From DASSSQ01 sp963839285 (GTDB lineage: Bacteria > Actinomycetota > Thermoleophilia > Gaiellales > Gaiellaceae), in contig CAWIUN010000020.1 of the NCBI GenBank assembly GCA_963839285.1, forward strand, positions 744,001 through 808,000: DNA of 64,000 bases. The letters run 5' to 3'. Under the pieces are notes generated by a model. It searched no databases. It was given only the letters and a program-made list of their open reading frames with translations, and was not told the DNA's origin. Made by a program: the position numbers and the translations under genes. This document shows, piece by piece, positions 18,010 through 27,560 of the stretch. The first letter of the stretch is position 1, and every line of letters begins with the position of its first letter.

Positions 18010-20452
18010 TCAGCCGGTGTTGCGCAGCGCCGCGGCGATCGCGGCGATCGAGCGGAGCAGCGGCCGCCGCGCCGCCTCGTCGCCCGCCCGGTGGCGGCGC
18101 AGCAGCTCGACCTGGAGCGCGTTCATCGGGTCGACGTACGGGTTGCGCAGCTCGACCGAGCGCTGCAGCTGCTCGTGGCGGTCGAGGAGCGCGTTCGACT
18201 CGCCGATCTCGAGCACCGCCGCGACCGCGCGCTCGTGCTCGGCCTCGATCGCCGCGAAGAGCCGCTGCGCGGCGGCCGCGTCGGGGACGAGCTCCAGGTA
18301 GCTGCGGGCGATCCCGAGGCTCGACTTCGCCAGCGTCATCTCGAGGTTGTCGACGAGCGCGCCGAAGAACGGCCAGGCGCGGTAGAGCCGCCGCAGCTCG
18401 GCGACGTCGGCCGCCGCGAGCGCCGTGCCCGCCCCGTACCACGACGGCAGCAGGCAGCGGTTCTGCGTCCAGGCGAAGACCCACGGGATCGCGCGCAGCG
18501 CCTCGAGCTCGGCCGAGCCGGCCGCCTCCGGGCGCGAGACGGGGCGCGAGCCGATCTCGAGCAGGGCGAGCTCGTCGAGCGGGGTGAAGCTGCGGAAGAA
18601 CGGCGGGAAGGCCGGGTCCTCCCAGACGAGCGCGCGGTAGGCGCGGTGGGCGTCGGCCGAGAGCGACTCGACGAGGGCGCGGGAGCCCTCGGGCGGGGCC
18701 GGCGCCAGGTCGGGGAAGGCCGTCAGGAGGGTGGCCGAGAGCGCCGCCTCGAGGTTGCGGGTCGCGAGGCCCGGCAGCGAGTACTTGAACGAGATCGTCT
18801 CGCCCTGCTCGGTCAGCTTCAGCCTGCCGCCGGTCGCGTGCGGCGGCTGGGCGAGGATCGCGGCCCAGGTCGGGCCGCCGCCGCGCCCGGTCGAGCCGCC
18901 GCGGCCGTGGAAGACGGTCAGCTCGACGCCGCGCTCGGCCGCGAGCCAGGCGAGCCGCTCCTGCGCCCGGAAGATCTCCCAGTTCGCGGTCAGGTAGCCG
19001 CCGTCCTTGCCCGAGTCCGAGTAGCCGACCATCACCTCGACGCGGCCGCGCGGGCGCCGGTCGAGGTCGGCCGCGACGACGTCGGCCGCGCGCCGGAGGT
19101 CGTCGACCGTCTCGAAGAGCGGCACGACCTGCACGTCGAGGCCCGCGTCGGCGGCGAGGGCCTCGGCGGCGGCGAGGTCGTCGGCGGACGAGGTCATCGA
19201 GACGATCAGCGTGTCGAGGGCCAGGCGGCCGTGCCGGCGCTGCAGCCGGGCGGCGGCGCCGAGCGTCTCGAGCAGGCGCGGCTCGCGCTCGCGGACGGCC
19301 CGCGCGTGCGTGCGCAGGTCGAGCTTCGCCAGGTGCAGCCCGAAGACCTCGACGCGCCGGCGCAGCGCGGCGAGGCCGCCGTCGGCGATCCGGTCGCCGC
19401 GGTGCCGGCGCAGGCTCGCGTCGACGAGGTCGAGCTCGGCGAGCAGCTCTGCGGCCGAGCCGAAGGCGTCCTCGCCGAGCCGCTGCCAGATCGAGGTCAG
19501 CCGCCGCCGGTACGGCTCGGCCGGGTTCCGCCCGGGCGCCACGTCGGCGACGGCGCCGACCTCCTCGTCCGCCCCGGCCAGCTCCGCGGACATGCCCCAC
19601 GAGCGGGCGAGCGCGCGGACGTCGCGCTGCAGCAGCGTCCGCGCCAGGGCCCGGGCCCGCTCGAGCGCGTCCTCGACCGTCTCGGCGCCCGTGTTCGGGT
19701 TGCCGTCGAGGTCGCCGCCGATCCAGGAGCCGAAGCGCAGCACCGCCGGCGCCCCGGGCACGACCGCGCGCAGCTCGGCCAGCAGCCGCGGCGCCGCCTC
19801 CCAGAGGCTCTCCTCGAAGAACCAGTGGCCGTTCCGGATCTCGTCGGCGACGCGCGGCCGCTGCGAGCGCACCTCGTCCGTCTGCCAGAGGATCGTCACC
19901 TCCTCCGCCAGGTCGCGACGCACCCGCTCCCCGGCCGAGGGCGGCAGCTCCGGGTCGTCCAGCTCGTGCAGCAGCGCCGCGAGCCGCCGGTGGGCGCGGA
20001 GGATGCCGAGCCGGGTCGCCTCCGTCGGATGCGCCGTGAGGACGAGCTCGACCGAGACCGCACGCACGGCCGCCGCGAGCGCCGTCGGCGCCGACGCCCG
20101 CCTGCTCGAGCCGGTCGAGCGCGTCGGCGAGCGACTCGCGCGGCACGCGGCCCTCGTGCTCGTACGCGCGCCGCCGCCGCAGCCGGTGATGCTGCTCGGC
20201 GATGTTCGCCAGCTGGAAGTAGAGGGCGAACGCGCGCAGGACGAGCGCCTGCCGCTCCAGGTCGAGGCCGCGGACGACCTCTGCGAGCTCGGCGGCCGCC
20301 GCCTCGTCTCCCCCGCGCCCCCTCCGCGCCAGCGCGCGCACCCGCTCCTCGAGCTCGAGCAGCTCCTCGCCCTCCTGCTCGACGATCACCCGGCCGAGGA
20401 TCTGCCCGAGCAGCCGGACGTTGCCCCGGAGCGCCGCGTCCGGACGCGTCAC
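18010..20452 (-). CDS. ppc: Phosphoenolpyruvate carboxylase (one frame change)
   Basis: About 814 residues, somewhat shorter than the usual 880-970. The N-terminal ~115 residues read from GTG 20452, then the frame changes near 20090 (one extra base in GGCGCCGACGG) into VELVLTAHPTEATR with the catalytic histidine. GYSDSGKDGGY, FHGRGGSTGRGGGP and the invariant C-terminal RNTG are all present. It carboxylates PEP to oxaloacetate with bicarbonate. The start overlaps the stop of the upstream GFA gene by 4 bp (GTGA). Together with pckA it sets flux at the PEP/oxaloacetate branch. Confidence 0.93.
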
Positions 20453-20865
20453 GTCCCGGCGGGCCTCGCCTCGGGGTACCGGGGCAGGCCGTCGTCCGGG
20501 ATCGGCTCCCAGGCGGCCGCGTAGGCGACGTACTGCCGGTAGGCCGGGCGGACGCCCGGGTCCTCGTCGAAGGCGCCGAGGCGGACGCCGATCGCGCCGT
20601 CGGCGCGGCGGCTCCAGAGCTGCCCGCCGCAGAGGCCGCAGAACTCCTTCGCGGCCCCGTCCGGAGGCTGCCAGGCGCGGACGTGCTCCTCGCCGCGGAC
20701 GAGCCGCAGCGAGCCGGGCTCGAGCTGCGCCTGGACCGAGGCGGCCGTGCCGGTGCGGCGCCGGCAGCGCGTGCAGTGGCAGTAGCCCGCGCCGAGCGGC
20801 GGCGCCGTCACCTCGAAGCGCACGGCGCCGCAGAGACAGCCTCCGGTCAGGGGCGGCTCGGCCAC
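20449..20865 (-). CDS. GFA-family (glutathione-dependent formaldehyde-activating-like) zinc protein
   Basis: 138 residues with the Mss4-like zinc sites of the GFA family: Cys10 and Cys12 (GGCLCG), Cys29, Cys31 and Cys34 (CHCTRC), and Cys76 and Cys79 (FCGLCG). GFA-fold proteins include S-hydroxymethylglutathione synthase, but most members, especially in actinobacteria without glutathione, have unknown substrates. It overlaps ppc by 4 bp and is 16 bp from the thioredoxin gene, so trx-gfa-ppc may form one operon. Confidence 0.85.
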   Translation of the reverse strand: MAEPPLTGGCLCGAVRFEVTAPPLGAGYCHCTRCRRRTGTAASVQAQLEPGSLRLVRGEEHVRAWQPPDGAAKEFCGLCGGQLWSRRADGAIGVRLGAFDEDPGVRPAYRQYVAYAAAWEPIPDDGLPRYPEARPAGT

Positions 20866-20881
20866 CCCCGCAATCTACGCG

Positions 20882-21223
20882 CTAGGCGGCGGCGGGCTCC
20901 TTCGCGAGCACCTCGTCGTCGAAGAAGCGGGCGATCGCCTCGGGCGGGTAGGCGCCGACGAAGCCGGTCACCGGCTCGCCGTTGCGGAAGACCGCGACCG
21001 TCGGGATGCTCTGGACGCCGTAGCGGCCGGCGAGCACGCCCTCGGCGTCGACGTCGATCTTCGCCAGCTCGAGCTTGCCCTCGCGCTTGCCGACCTCGCT
21101 CTCGATCGCGGGCCCGAGCATGCGGCAGGGGCCGCACCACGCCGCCCAGAAGTCGACGACGACGGGCAGCTCGTGCGAGCGCTCGATCACGTCGCGCTCG
21201 AAGGTCTCGGTGGTCACGTCCAT
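20882..21223 (-). CDS. trxA: Thioredoxin
   Basis: 113 residues with the active site WCGPC (29-33) in VVVDFWAAWCGPCRML, the cis-proline region VQSIPTVAVFRNGE, and the C-terminal helix. ATG 21223 is chosen from the AAAGGAG SD site; an earlier in-frame start would add non-homologous residues. It reduces protein disulfides in the cytoplasm. The upstream AACTAT-N8-ATAGTA site resembles the one at the osmC/arsR locus, suggesting shared redox regulation (inference). Confidence 0.95.
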   Translation of the reverse strand: MDVTTETFERDVIERSHELPVVVDFWAAWCGPCRMLGPAIESEVGKREGKLELAKIDVDAEGVLAGRYGVQSIPTVAVFRNGEPVTGFVGAYPPEAIARFFDDEVLAKEPAAA

Positions 21224-21254
21224 CGGATGGCTCCTTTCGCCTCTACTGCTAGAC

Positions 21255-21274
21255 AACTATTTGATTGTATAGTA
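21255..21274. promoter_or_regulatory. Operator candidate upstream of trxA
   Basis: AACTAT-N8-ATAGTA, preceded by AC, matches AACTAC-N8-GTAGTT of the osmC/arsR intergenic site in arm sequence and spacer length. Confidence 0.45.
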
Positions 21275-21291
21275 GCAGAGAGGGCGGCGGG

Positions 21292-21987
21292 CTAGCCCAG
21301 CGGGCCGCGGTAGACGAGCTCCGTGTACAGGAGCCGGTAGCCGAGCCGGCGGTTGAGGGCCAGCATCCCCGTCAGGCGCGTCTCGTTCGCCGTCCGCAGC
21401 CGCGCGATCCCGTGCGCCTTCGCCCAGGCGATCTGCCCGCGCTTGATCGAGCCCGCGACCCCGCTCCCCCGCGCCCTGCGCGCGACGGCGGTGAAGCCGT
21501 GGGTCGCCTCCTCGCCGTCGAGCTCGAGGTAGCCGTAGCCGACCGGGACGCCGCGGTCGAGCGCGACGAGGAACGCCTCCGGCGGGTGCGGGTCGAGCCC
21601 CCAGGCGCGCCAGGCGTCGAGGTCGCCGATCCGCGTCTCCGCGCGGCCCGGCTGGTCGGGGTAGGACTCGAGCGCGATCGCGTGGAGCGCCTCCGCGAGC
21701 TCGGGCCGCTCCGCGAGGGTGACGAGCGGGTGCGCGGGAGGCTCCGGGTCGGGCGCCGCGGCGACGTCGAGCTCGGAGAGCTCGTAGCGGCGGTGCAGGG
21801 CGTAGCCGCGCGCCTCGAGGAAGGCGGCGACCCCGGGCGTGCGGTCGGTCGTCCAGACCTCGAGGCCGCGCTTGCCGAGCGCCCGCGCGGCGGCCGCCGC
21901 CTCGCGCCAGCGCGCCTCGTCGGGCTCGTGGAGCCAGACCTCGGCGAACGGGAGGTGCTCGAGCCCCGGCAGCGGCTGCACGGTCAC
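21292..21987 (-). CDS. GNAT-family N-acetyltransferase
   Basis: 231 residues. The acetyl-CoA-binding part is the C-terminal half: GVPVGYGYLELDGEEATHG, then TAVARRARGSGVAGSIKRG (motif A, R-x-x-G-x-G/A) and the ETRLTGMLALNRRLGYRLL tail typical of GNAT motif B. The N-terminal half looks like a degenerate second GNAT lobe. GTG 21987 (or GTG 21981) is the likely start, 31 bp from the divergent LLM gene. Substrate unknown. Confidence 0.8.
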   Translation of the reverse strand: MTVQPLPGLEHLPFAEVWLHEPDEARWREAAAAARALGKRGLEVWTTDRTPGVAAFLEARGYALHRRYELSELDVAAAPDPEPPAHPLVTLAERPELAEALHAIALESYPDQPGRAETRIGDLDAWRAWGLDPHPPEAFLVALDRGVPVGYGYLELDGEEATHGFTAVARRARGSGVAGSIKRGQIAWAKAHGIARLRTANETRLTGMLALNRRLGYRLLYTELVYRGPLG

Positions 21988-21999
21988 CCGTCGATTCTC

Positions 22000-22014
22000 C
22001 CGCACAATGTGCGG
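22000..22014. promoter_or_regulatory. Perfect palindrome between divergent GNAT and LLM genes
   Basis: CCGCACA-A-TGTGCGG is a 7-bp perfect palindrome that fills the 30-bp gap between the two starts, so a protein bound there would block both. Confidence 0.4.
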
Positions 22015-22017
22015 GCG

Positions 22018-23034
22018 ATGGAGCTCGGGATCTACACCTTCGCCGAGGTCGTCGGCGCCGGAGGGCGCGTCGACCCGGCGGAGCGGCTGCGCGACCTGCT
22101 CGAGGAGATCGAGCTCGCCGACCAGGTCGGGCTCGACGTCTTCGGGGTCGGCGAGCACCACAGGCCGGACTTCGCCGTCTCGGCGCCCGCGGTCGTGCTC
22201 GCCGCCGCGGCCGCGCGGACGAGCCGGATCCGCCTCTCGAGCGCGGTCAGCGTGCTCAGCTCCGACGACCCGATCCGCGTCTTCCAGCAGTTCGCGACGC
22301 TCGACCTGCTCTCGGGCGGCCGGGCCGAGATCATGGCCGGCCGCGGCTCCTTCGTCGAGTCGTTCCCGCTCTTCCGCTACGACCTGCGCGACTACGACCG
22401 CCTCTTCGACGAGAAGCTGCGCCTGCTGCTGGCGCTGCGAGAGGACGGGTCGGTGCCGTGGGCCGAGAACGTCGGCGTCCACCCGCGGCCGCTGCAGCAG
22501 CCGCTGCCCGTCTGGGTCGCGGTCGGCGGCACGCCCGAGTCGGCGGTCCGCGCCGGCGCCCTCGGGCTGCCGCTGGCGCTCGCGATCATCGGCGGGCTGC
22601 CCGAGCGCTTCACGCCCTTCGCGGAGCTGCACCGGCGGGCGGCGCGCGAGGCGGGCCACGAGCCGCCCGCGCTCGGGATCAACTCGCACGGCTACGTCGC
22701 CGAGACCTCGCAGCAGGCCCTCGACGAGTCGTTCCCCGCCTTCTCGGCGACGATGAACCGGATCGGCCGTGAGCGCGGCTGGTCGCCGCTCGGCCGCGCC
22801 GACTACGACGCGATGGCCGAGCTGCGCGGCGCCAACGTCGTCGGCAGCCCCGCCCAGGTCGCGGAGAAGCTCCTCTTCCAGCACGAGCTCTTCGGGCACG
22901 ACCGCTTCCTCGTGCAGATGAGCGTCGGCAACCTCCCGCACGACCGGATCCTCCGCTCGATCGAGCTATTCGGGACCGAGGTGGCCCCCGCCGTGCGGGA
23001 CGAGGTCGCCCGCCGCACGGCTCCTGCCGCCTGA
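22018..23034 (+). CDS. LLM-class flavin-dependent oxidoreductase (luciferase-like)
   Basis: 338 residues with the luciferase-like TIM barrel: LDVFGVGEHHRPDFAVSAPA, SSAVSVLSSDDPIRVFQQFA, GRAEIMAGRGSFVESFPLFR and NVVGSPAQVAEKLL. The EHHRPDF and SGGRAEI blocks place it in the FMN-dependent alkanal-monooxygenase-like subgroup. Substrate unknown. Its last 69 bp overlap the 3' end of znuB on the other strand, and both C-termini look genuine in length. Confidence 0.9.
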   Translation: MELGIYTFAEVVGAGGRVDPAERLRDLLEEIELADQVGLDVFGVGEHHRPDFAVSAPAVVLAAAAARTSRIRLSSAVSVLSSDDPIRVFQQFATLDLLSGGRAEIMAGRGSFVESFPLFRYDLRDYDRLFDEKLRLLLALREDGSVPWAENVGVHPRPLQQPLPVWVAVGGTPESAVRAGALGLPLALAIIGGLPERFTPFAELHRRAAREAGHEPPALGINSHGYVAETSQQALDESFPAFSATMNRIGRERGWSPLGRADYDAMAELRGANVVGSPAQVAEKLLFQHELFGHDRFLVQMSVGNLPHDRILRSIELFGTEVAPAVRDEVARRTAPAA

Positions 23035-23832
23035 GAGCCGGGCGCGGGCCGCCTCGACGACCGAGGCGACGAGGAAGAAGGCGGCCGCCGTCAGGACGAT
23101 CGCGCCGCCCGGCGGCAGGTCGCCGTAGTAGGCGGCGGTCAGCCCGACGAGCACCGAGACGAGCCCGAGCGCGATCGAGAGCCAGAGCGTCGAGCGGAGG
23201 CTCCAGGCGAGCCGCTGCGCGGCGACGACCGGCAGCACCATCAGCGCCGCGATCAGGAGGATGCCGACGATCCGCATCGAGACGCCGATCGTGACCGCGG
23301 CGAGCATCGAGACGACCGCGTTCAGCGGCGCGACCCGCAGCCCGGCGACCCGCGCGCCCTCCTCGTCGAGCGAGACGGCGAGCAGCGGGCGGCGCAGCAC
23401 CGCGACGAGCACGAGCGCCGCGGCGCCGAGCGAGGCGATCGTGGCCAGGTCGGTGCGCGTCACGGTCAGGATCGAGCCGAACAGGTAGCCGAACAGGTTC
23501 GCGTTCAGCGCTCCCGCGCTCGAGATCAGGACGACGCCGGCCGCGATGCCGGTGTAGAAGACGATCGCGAGCGCCTGGTCTCCGGCCGTCCGCTTCCGCG
23601 ACCGCAGCCACTCGATCAGGCCCGCCCCGAGCACGGCGGCGACGAGCGCCGTCCACACCGGCGAGATCCCGAGCAGGTAGCCGGCGGCGACGCCCGCGAA
23701 GGCGACATGGCCGATCCCGTCGCCGATCAGCGAGAGCTCGCGCTGGACGAGGAAGAAGCCGACCGCCGGCGCGAGCACCCCGACGACCGCGCCGGCGGCG
23801 AACGCGAGCCGCATGAACTCGAGGTCAAGCAT
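22966..23832 (-). CDS. znuB: Zinc ABC importer permease
   Basis: 288 residues, about eight membrane helices, ABC-3 family: FFLVQRELSLIGDGIGHVAF, then GDQALAIVFYTGIAAGVVL and MRIVGILLIAALMVLPVVAA are diagnostic. ATG 23832 overlaps the znuC stop by 8 bp. The 3' end overlaps the LLM gene by 69 bp in antiparallel orientation. Zinc rather than manganese is inferred from the Zur gene and box upstream. Confidence 0.93.
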   Translation of the reverse strand: MLDLEFMRLAFAAGAVVGVLAPAVGFFLVQRELSLIGDGIGHVAFAGVAAGYLLGISPVWTALVAAVLGAGLIEWLRSRKRTAGDQALAIVFYTGIAAGVVLISSAGALNANLFGYLFGSILTVTRTDLATIASLGAAALVLVAVLRRPLLAVSLDEEGARVAGLRVAPLNAVVSMLAAVTIGVSMRIVGILLIAALMVLPVVAAQRLAWSLRSTLWLSIALGLVSVLVGLTAAYYGDLPPGGAIVLTAAAFFLVASVVEAARARLSGGRSRAAGDLVPHGGGHLGPE

Positions 23833-24542
23833 GGGCGTGCGAGGGGTCGTGCCAGATCCCGGGCAGACCGCCGGGCGGGCCGTCGTAGACGATCCCGCCG
23901 CGGACGAGCACGATCCGGCCGACGAAGCGCTCGACGGCGCCGAACTCGTGCGAGACGTAGAGGATCGTGACGCCGAGCTCGCCGTTCAGCTGCCGCAGCA
24001 GCGCGCCGAACCGCTCCTGCGCCTCGGCGTCGACCCCGGTCGTCGGCTCGTCGAGCACGAGCAGCTCGGGCCGGGCGGCGAGCGCCTTGGCGATGAACGC
24101 GCGCTGCTGCTGGCCGCCCGAGAGCCGCTGCAGCGGCCGCCGCGCGAGGTGCGCGATCCCGACGCGCTCGATCGCCTCGTCGATCGCCTCCCGGTCCTCG
24201 CGGCGGAGCCGTCCGAACGGCCGCAGCGGCGTCCGGCCCGCCTCGACGACCTCGCGGACCGTGGCGGGGGCGCGGACGCCGATCTCGCTCCGCTGGGCGA
24301 GGTAGCCGATCCTGAAGCGGTCGCCGACCTCCGCGGCGGGCTCGCCGAAGAGCCGCACGGAGCCGCGGCGGGGCCGCTCGAGCCCGAGCGCGAGCCGGAG
24401 CAGGGTCGTCTTGCCGCCGCCGTTCGGCCCCGCGATCGCGACGAACTCGCCGCCCTCGACGCGCGAGGTCGACGTCCTCGAGCACGGGCGGGCAGCCCGC
24501 GTACCCGAAGGCGACGCCCGCGAGCTCGACCGCTAGCGGCAC
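23825..24542 (-). CDS. znuC: Zinc ABC importer ATPase (one frame change)
   Basis: GTG 24542 starts VELAGVAFGYAGCPPVLEDV. One extra base near 24463 moves the frame into VEGGEFVAIAGPNGGGKTTL with the Walker A motif. Signature LSGGQQQRAFIAKAL, Walker B LLVLDEPTTGVD and the H-loop YVSHEFG follow, and it ends HDPSHAHA. The start lies inside the znuA stop region (overlap about 10 bp), so translation is coupled. It energises zinc uptake with ZnuB. Confidence 0.9.
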
Positions 24543-25399
24543 CGCAGCACCGACCGGAGCTGGGCGAGGTTGCGGCGCATCAGCGAGAGGTAGTCGGCGC
24601 CGCCGGCGGCCTCCGCGGGCGTCAGCCCCTCGATCGGGTCGAGCACGGCCGTGCGGGCGCCGGCCTCGCGGGCGACGGTCTCGGCGAGCTTCGGGGAGAC
24701 GAGGCGCTCGAAGAACACGGTCGAGATCCTCTCTCGCCGGACGAGGGCGACGAGCGCGCTCAACGTCTTCGGGCTCGGCTCTGCCTCGGGGTCGAGCCCC
24801 GTGATCGCGATCTGGTCGAGCCCGTAGCGCGCCGCCAGGTAGCCGAAGGAGGCGTGGCTCGTGACGAAGGTGCGGCGCGCGCAGCGCGCGAGGCCGCGGC
24901 GGTACTCGCCGTCGAGGGCCTGCAGCCGCTGCACCAGCCGCTCGGCGGCGGCCGGCCTGCCGAGCGCCTCGCCGATCCGGCGGACGACCGTCTCGAACCT
25001 GACCGGGTCGAGCCAGACGTGCGGGTCGGCGTGCCCGGCCTCGTCGCCGGCGCCTTCGCGCAGCCGCTGGCCCGCGAGCGCGTCGACGCGGGAGCCGGAA
25101 GCCGAGTCGGCGGCCTGCTCGACCGCAGGCTGGAAGTCGTGCGAGAGGTAGAGGACGAGGTCGGCGCGCTGGACGAGGGCGACCTCTTTCGGCGTCAGCT
25201 CGATGTCGTGCGGCTCGGCGCCGGTCGGGGTCAGGTTCGTCACCTCGACGGCGGCCCCGCCGACCTGCTCCGCGGCCCAGGCGAGCGGGTAGAAGCCGGC
25301 GACGACCCGGGTCTTCCCCGAGGCGCCGCCTGCCCCGCAACCCGCGAGCGCGAGAGCGAGGGTCGCCGCCGCGGCGGTGAGCGCGAGAGCGTGCGTCAT
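24533..25399 (-). CDS. znuA: Zinc ABC importer substrate-binding lipoprotein
   Basis: 288 residues with a lipobox LALAGC (cysteine near residue 22), so it is a membrane-anchored lipoprotein. The cluster A-I binding fold has VTNLTPTGAEPHDIELTPKE with one metal histidine, HADPHVWLDP with the second, and TSHASFGYLAARYGL with the third. ATG 25399 is preferred over an upstream in-frame start because the longer frame would cover the Zur box. First gene of znuACB. Confidence 0.92.
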   Translation of the reverse strand: MTHALALTAAAATLALALAGCGAGGASGKTRVVAGFYPLAWAAEQVGGAAVEVTNLTPTGAEPHDIELTPKEVALVQRADLVLYLSHDFQPAVEQAADSASGSRVDALAGQRLREGAGDEAGHADPHVWLDPVRFETVVRRIGEALGRPAAAERLVQRLQALDGEYRRGLARCARRTFVTSHASFGYLAARYGLDQIAITGLDPEAEPSPKTLSALVALVRRERISTVFFERLVSPKLAETVAREAGARTAVLDPIEGLTPAEAAGGADYLSLMRRNLAQLRSVLRCR

Positions 25400-25410
25400 C
25401 GCGCAGATGA

Positions 25411-25425
25411 TAACGATTATCGTTA
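25411..25425. promoter_or_regulatory. Zur box between znuA and zur
   Basis: TAACGAT-T-ATCGTTA is a perfect 7-bp palindrome around one base, extended by GATGA on the left. It lies 12 bp from either start codon. Position and sequence fit a Fur/Zur operator repressing both znuACB and zur when zinc is sufficient. Confidence 0.8.
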
Positions 25426-25436
25426 CCATTCCGTCG

Positions 25437-25868
25437 ATGGCATGGCAGACGGACGCGGAACGGCGCCTGCGCGAGGCCGGGCACCGGTCGGGCGCGGCGC
25501 GGAGCGCCGTGCTCGCCCACCTGGCGGACCAGTCGTGCTGCAGCAGCGCGCAGGAGCTGCACGGCTCGCTCGCCGCCGGCGGGGCGAGGGTCGGCCTCGC
25601 GACGGTCTACCGCGTCCTCGACACGCTCGCCGAGCTCGGCCTCGTCCAGCGCGTCGACCTCGGCGACGGCGTCGCGCGCTTCGAGCCGGCGCGGCGGGAC
25701 GAGCACCATCACCACCACCTGCTCTGCGACGAGTGCGGACGCGTCGAGCAGTTCGAGGACCCCGGGCTCGAGGCCGCGATCGAGGCCGTCGAGGGACGCA
25801 GCGGCTTCGTCGCCCGCGCGCACGAGGTCGTCCTCCGCGGCGCGTGCGCCGACTGCCGCGCGCGCTAG
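25437..25868 (+). CDS. zur: Fur-family zinc uptake regulator
   Basis: 143 residues. The winged helix AGHRSGAARSAVLAHLADQ and VGLATVYRVLDTLAELGLV is followed by HHHHH (90-94), CDEC (97-100) and the C-terminal CADC (137-140), the structural zinc cysteines of Fur-family Zur. ATG 25437 follows the palindromic box. Its TAG stop shares CTAG with the stop of the convergent hydrolase. Confidence 0.9.
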   Translation: MAWQTDAERRLREAGHRSGAARSAVLAHLADQSCCSSAQELHGSLAAGGARVGLATVYRVLDTLAELGLVQRVDLGDGVARFEPARRDEHHHHHLLCDECGRVEQFEDPGLEAAIEAVEGRSGFVARAHEVVLRGACADCRAR

Positions 25869-27084
25869 CCGGGCGACAGCGCCCGGTCGAAGAAGCCGAC
25901 GACGCGGCGCTCGTACTCGGCGGGCCGCGCGGCGAGGCCGCCGGTGTGGGTCGCCTCCGGGATCAGCCAGCGCTCCTTCGGCTCGCGCGCGGCCCGGAGG
26001 TAGTCGGCGTTCAGGTCCTCCCCGCCGGCGCCCTTGCCCGCCTCGACGAGGAGCAGCGGCCGCGGCGCGATCCGCCCGACGAGGTCCCGCAACGAGGGCG
26101 GCGGCGCCTGCCGGAGAGGACGGTGAGCGCGAGCGTCTGGACGGCCGCCGTCGGCACCGCCGGCCAGCCGCGCGGGCCGCGGCTCAGCGTCTCGCGGACG
26201 GAGCGCTCGCCGGCGCCCTCGGAGACGACGGCGCGCAGCGCCGGGTTGCCGGCGGCCGCCTCGAGCATCACCTCGCCGCCGACCGAGAAGCCGATGCCGC
26301 CGATCCGGCCGCCGCGGACGTCGGGCCTGCGGGCGAGCCAGGCGACGGCCGCGTCGACGTCGCGCGCGCCGCCCCAGCCGAAGAGGTTGACGTCGCCGTC
26401 GCTGCCGTCGTAGCCGCGCAGGTCGAGCAGCAGGACGCCGTAGCCGTGCCGGGCCAGCATCCGCGCGTGCGCGAGCTTCCCCTGCCGCGTCGGCGCCGAG
26501 ATCAGCGCGGCGCCGTTCCGGGAGGGCAGGTAGAAGGCCGCCAGCCGGACGCCGTCCGCGGTGCGGATCGTCACCTGCTCGTAGGGGCGGCCGAGGTCGG
26601 GCGCCGCGACCGCCTGCCGCGGCCGGTGCGTGGCGACGAGGGCGATCGCGAGCGGCGCGACGACGACGTAGACGCCGACGACGGCGGCTGCGGCGAGCAG
26701 GCTCCGGCGCAGCCACCGGCGTCCGCGCCGCTTCCGCGAGCGCAGCAGGAGCGTGACGCCGACGACCGCGAACGCGGCCGCCGCCGGCACGAGCAGGAAC
26801 CCGGTCCAGTCCTCGCCGCGCGGCCCCGCGAGGCGCGCGTCGGCGACGGCGAGCCCGGCGCCGACCGCGGCGAGCGGGGCGAGCAGGAGGGCCAGCGTCG
26901 CGCGGGCGCCGTCGCGCAGGCGCGGGTAGGCGGCGACCGAGCAGGCGAGGAGCGCGAGCGGGACGAGCCCGCGCGCGAGGTGGCCCGACCGGCTCGCGCC
27001 GGGCTCGAGCAGGAGGAACGCGTCGGCTGCGGCGTGCAGCGCCACGAGCGCGCACGCGGCCGCGAAGATCGCCCGATCACGCAC
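25865..27084 (-). CDS. Membrane-anchored alpha/beta hydrolase (one frame change)
   Basis: The N-terminal ~150 residues have about five membrane helices. A hydrolase domain follows with LLLDLRGYDGSDGD, the nucleophile elbow GIGFSVGGEVML, and, after a frame change near 26110 (one base missing), the C-terminal part RIAPRPLLLVEAGKGAG and EATHTGG with the catalytic histidine. It resembles BAAT/S9-like esterases. The substrate is unknown, and the active site is probably on the far side from or at the cytoplasmic membrane face depending on helix count. Confidence 0.8.
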
Positions 27085-27148
27085 GCGGCCATGCTCGCGG
27101 CCGCCGCGGCGCCCCGGCTCGGTAGTCGGCCGTGGCTAGGATCGGGGC

Positions 27149-27487
27149 ATGCCCGAGAGCCGCCTCGTCTGGTCGAGCGACGGGGGCGACCGGCGGCCGC
27201 GCGGCCGGAAGGCGCGGCCGGCGCCGGAGAGCCGCGGGCCGCAGCTCCCCGCCGACGGCGTCGTCCGGATCTTCCGCGACCGCGGCGGGCGCGGCGGCAA
27301 GGTGGTCACCGTCGTCCGCGGGCTGCCGGCAGCCGACCGTGCGGGGGTCGCGCGCGACCTGAAGCGGCGCTGCGGCTCCGGCGGTGCGGTCAAGGGCGAC
27401 GCGGTCGAGATCCAGGGCGACCACCGCGAGACCGTCGCCGAGCGGCTGCGCGCGCAGGGCTACGCGGTCAAGCTCGCCGGCGGCTGA
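27149..27487 (+). CDS. SUI1/YciH-like translation factor
   Basis: 112 residues. The C-terminal eIF1/SUI1 domain is shown by GGKVVTVVRGLPAADRAGV, DLKRRCGSGGAVKGDAVEI and QGDHRETVAERLRAQGY. The N-terminal ~40 residues are basic and probably flexible. Bacterial YciH proteins bind the 30S subunit and influence initiation fidelity. ATG 27149. It stands 73 bp before the S4-domain gene, a second ribosome-related gene. Confidence 0.88.
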   Translation: MPESRLVWSSDGGDRRPRGRKARPAPESRGPQLPADGVVRIFRDRGGRGGKVVTVVRGLPAADRAGVARDLKRRCGSGGAVKGDAVEIQGDHRETVAERLRAQGYAVKLAGG

Positions 27488-27560
27488 CCCCTCGGCGGCC
27501 CAGGGTTCGACGGCGGTGCGTCGGTGGATCGGTAGGGACCGGCCGTGCTTTCATGCGCTC

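Noticed and set aside
15073..21252. A 2059-codon open frame on the plus strand
   Set aside because: It joins parts of the ATPase, beta-glucosidase and ArsR genes with the antisense of ppc. It exists because stop codons are rare at this G+C content; only the segments in frame with real genes are conserved.
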